Shown here one piece after another: positions 5,157 through 5,209 of a DNA stretch of 5,209 nucleotides (its first letter is position 1; the number at the start of each line of letters is the position of its first letter). The position numbers and the translations under genes were made by a program. The notes under the pieces were generated by a model. The model was not told where the DNA came from. It did no database searches and saw only the letters and a program-made list of their open reading frames with translations. Origin of the DNA: Planctomycetales bacterium (GTDB lineage: Bacteria > Planctomycetota > Phycisphaerae > SM23-33); contig JAUVIQ010000204.1 in the NCBI GenBank assembly GCA_030592655.1, forward strand, positions 1-5,209. Direction: 5' to 3'.

Positions 5157-5209
5157 ATGACAAAACGGAACAAAGGCTTTACCCTCGTCGAATTGCTCGT
5201 GGTTGTGGC
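5157..5209 (+). CDS. Prepilin-type N-terminal cleavage/methylation protein (partial)
   Basis: Only the first 17 codons are inside the window: a short basic leader (MTKRNKG) followed by FTLVELLVVV. This is the type IV prepilin/pseudopilin signature. A PilD-type peptidase would cut between G7 and F8 and methylate F8, and E12 is the conserved Glu at +5 of the mature protein. The product is inserted in the inner membrane by this helix; whether it is a pilin, a type II secretion pseudopilin or one of the large planctomycete DUF1559-like proteins cannot be told from this fragment. It follows the secreted PEP-CTERM gene on the same strand, a neighbourhood often seen in planctomycetes by my recollection. 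It is cut by the window end, not naturally truncated. Confidence 0.85.
   Translation, partial: MTKRNKGFTLVELLVVV

Noticed and set aside
4915..5160. 81-codon plus-strand open frame across the repeat region
   Set aside because: Its sequence is simply the translation of the heptad arrays and hairpins.

Overview
The window looks like a chromosomal segment of a Planctomycetota bacterium, plausibly Phycisphaerae-like. That placement is an inference. It rests on a secreted beta-repeat protein with a planctomycete-style PEP-CTERM tail, an adjacent prepilin-type gene start (GFTLVELLVVV), an AraC-type regulator with a cupin-like sensor, and gene gaps packed with short interspersed repeats. All recognisable genes lie on the + strand.

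Region 1 (1-2574) is a potassium-uptake operon. A few in-frame codons ending at base 28 may be the tail of an upstream gene. They are followed by a 620-residue TrkH/KtrB-type channel subunit whose four selectivity-filter segments are all intact. The channel has an unusual N-terminal extension of about 140 residues that resembles the S1-S4 module of ion channels. Its stop codon overlaps the start of a 227-residue single-RCK KtrA/TrkA subunit (ATGA), so the pair is probably translationally coupled and forms one K+ channel/gating-ring complex.

Region 2 (2573-2669) is a compact REPIN-like element: two perfect 28-bp arms in inverted orientation around a 32-bp spacer. It abuts the ktrA stop codon and supplies the first possible ATG of the next gene. 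Its A-tract/GGGG...CCCC/T-tract design could also make it a bidirectional terminator.

Region 3 (2655-4876) holds an AraC-family regulator and then a secreted PEP-CTERM protein. The 161-bp gap between them contains a near-consensus sigma70-type promoter (TTGACA, 17 bp, TACAAT). A 20-bp palindrome (CTATTGT-N6-ACAATAG) lies over its -35 box, and a third ACAATAG half-site overlaps the araC-like stop codon. The simplest hypothesis is that the AraC-like protein, or another regulator, controls the PEP-CTERM gene here. The 5' leader of about 100 nt also carries a small stem-loop.

Region 4 (4877-5156) is 280 bp without a gene, made almost entirely of stacked repeats: a GC-rich motif that supplies the PEP-CTERM gene's stop codon, a CAATTG array with 7-bp period, an 11/12-bp GC-rich hairpin with an alternative pairing, and a 51-bp imperfect inverted repeat whose arms are themselves 7-bp-period arrays. 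A prepilin-like gene starts at 5157 and runs off the window.

I did not find a convincing new multi-gene system. The most distinctive signals are the repeat architecture (repeats donating a start and a stop codon, and 7-bp periodic arms), the operator/promoter arrangement, and the channel's N-terminal extension.
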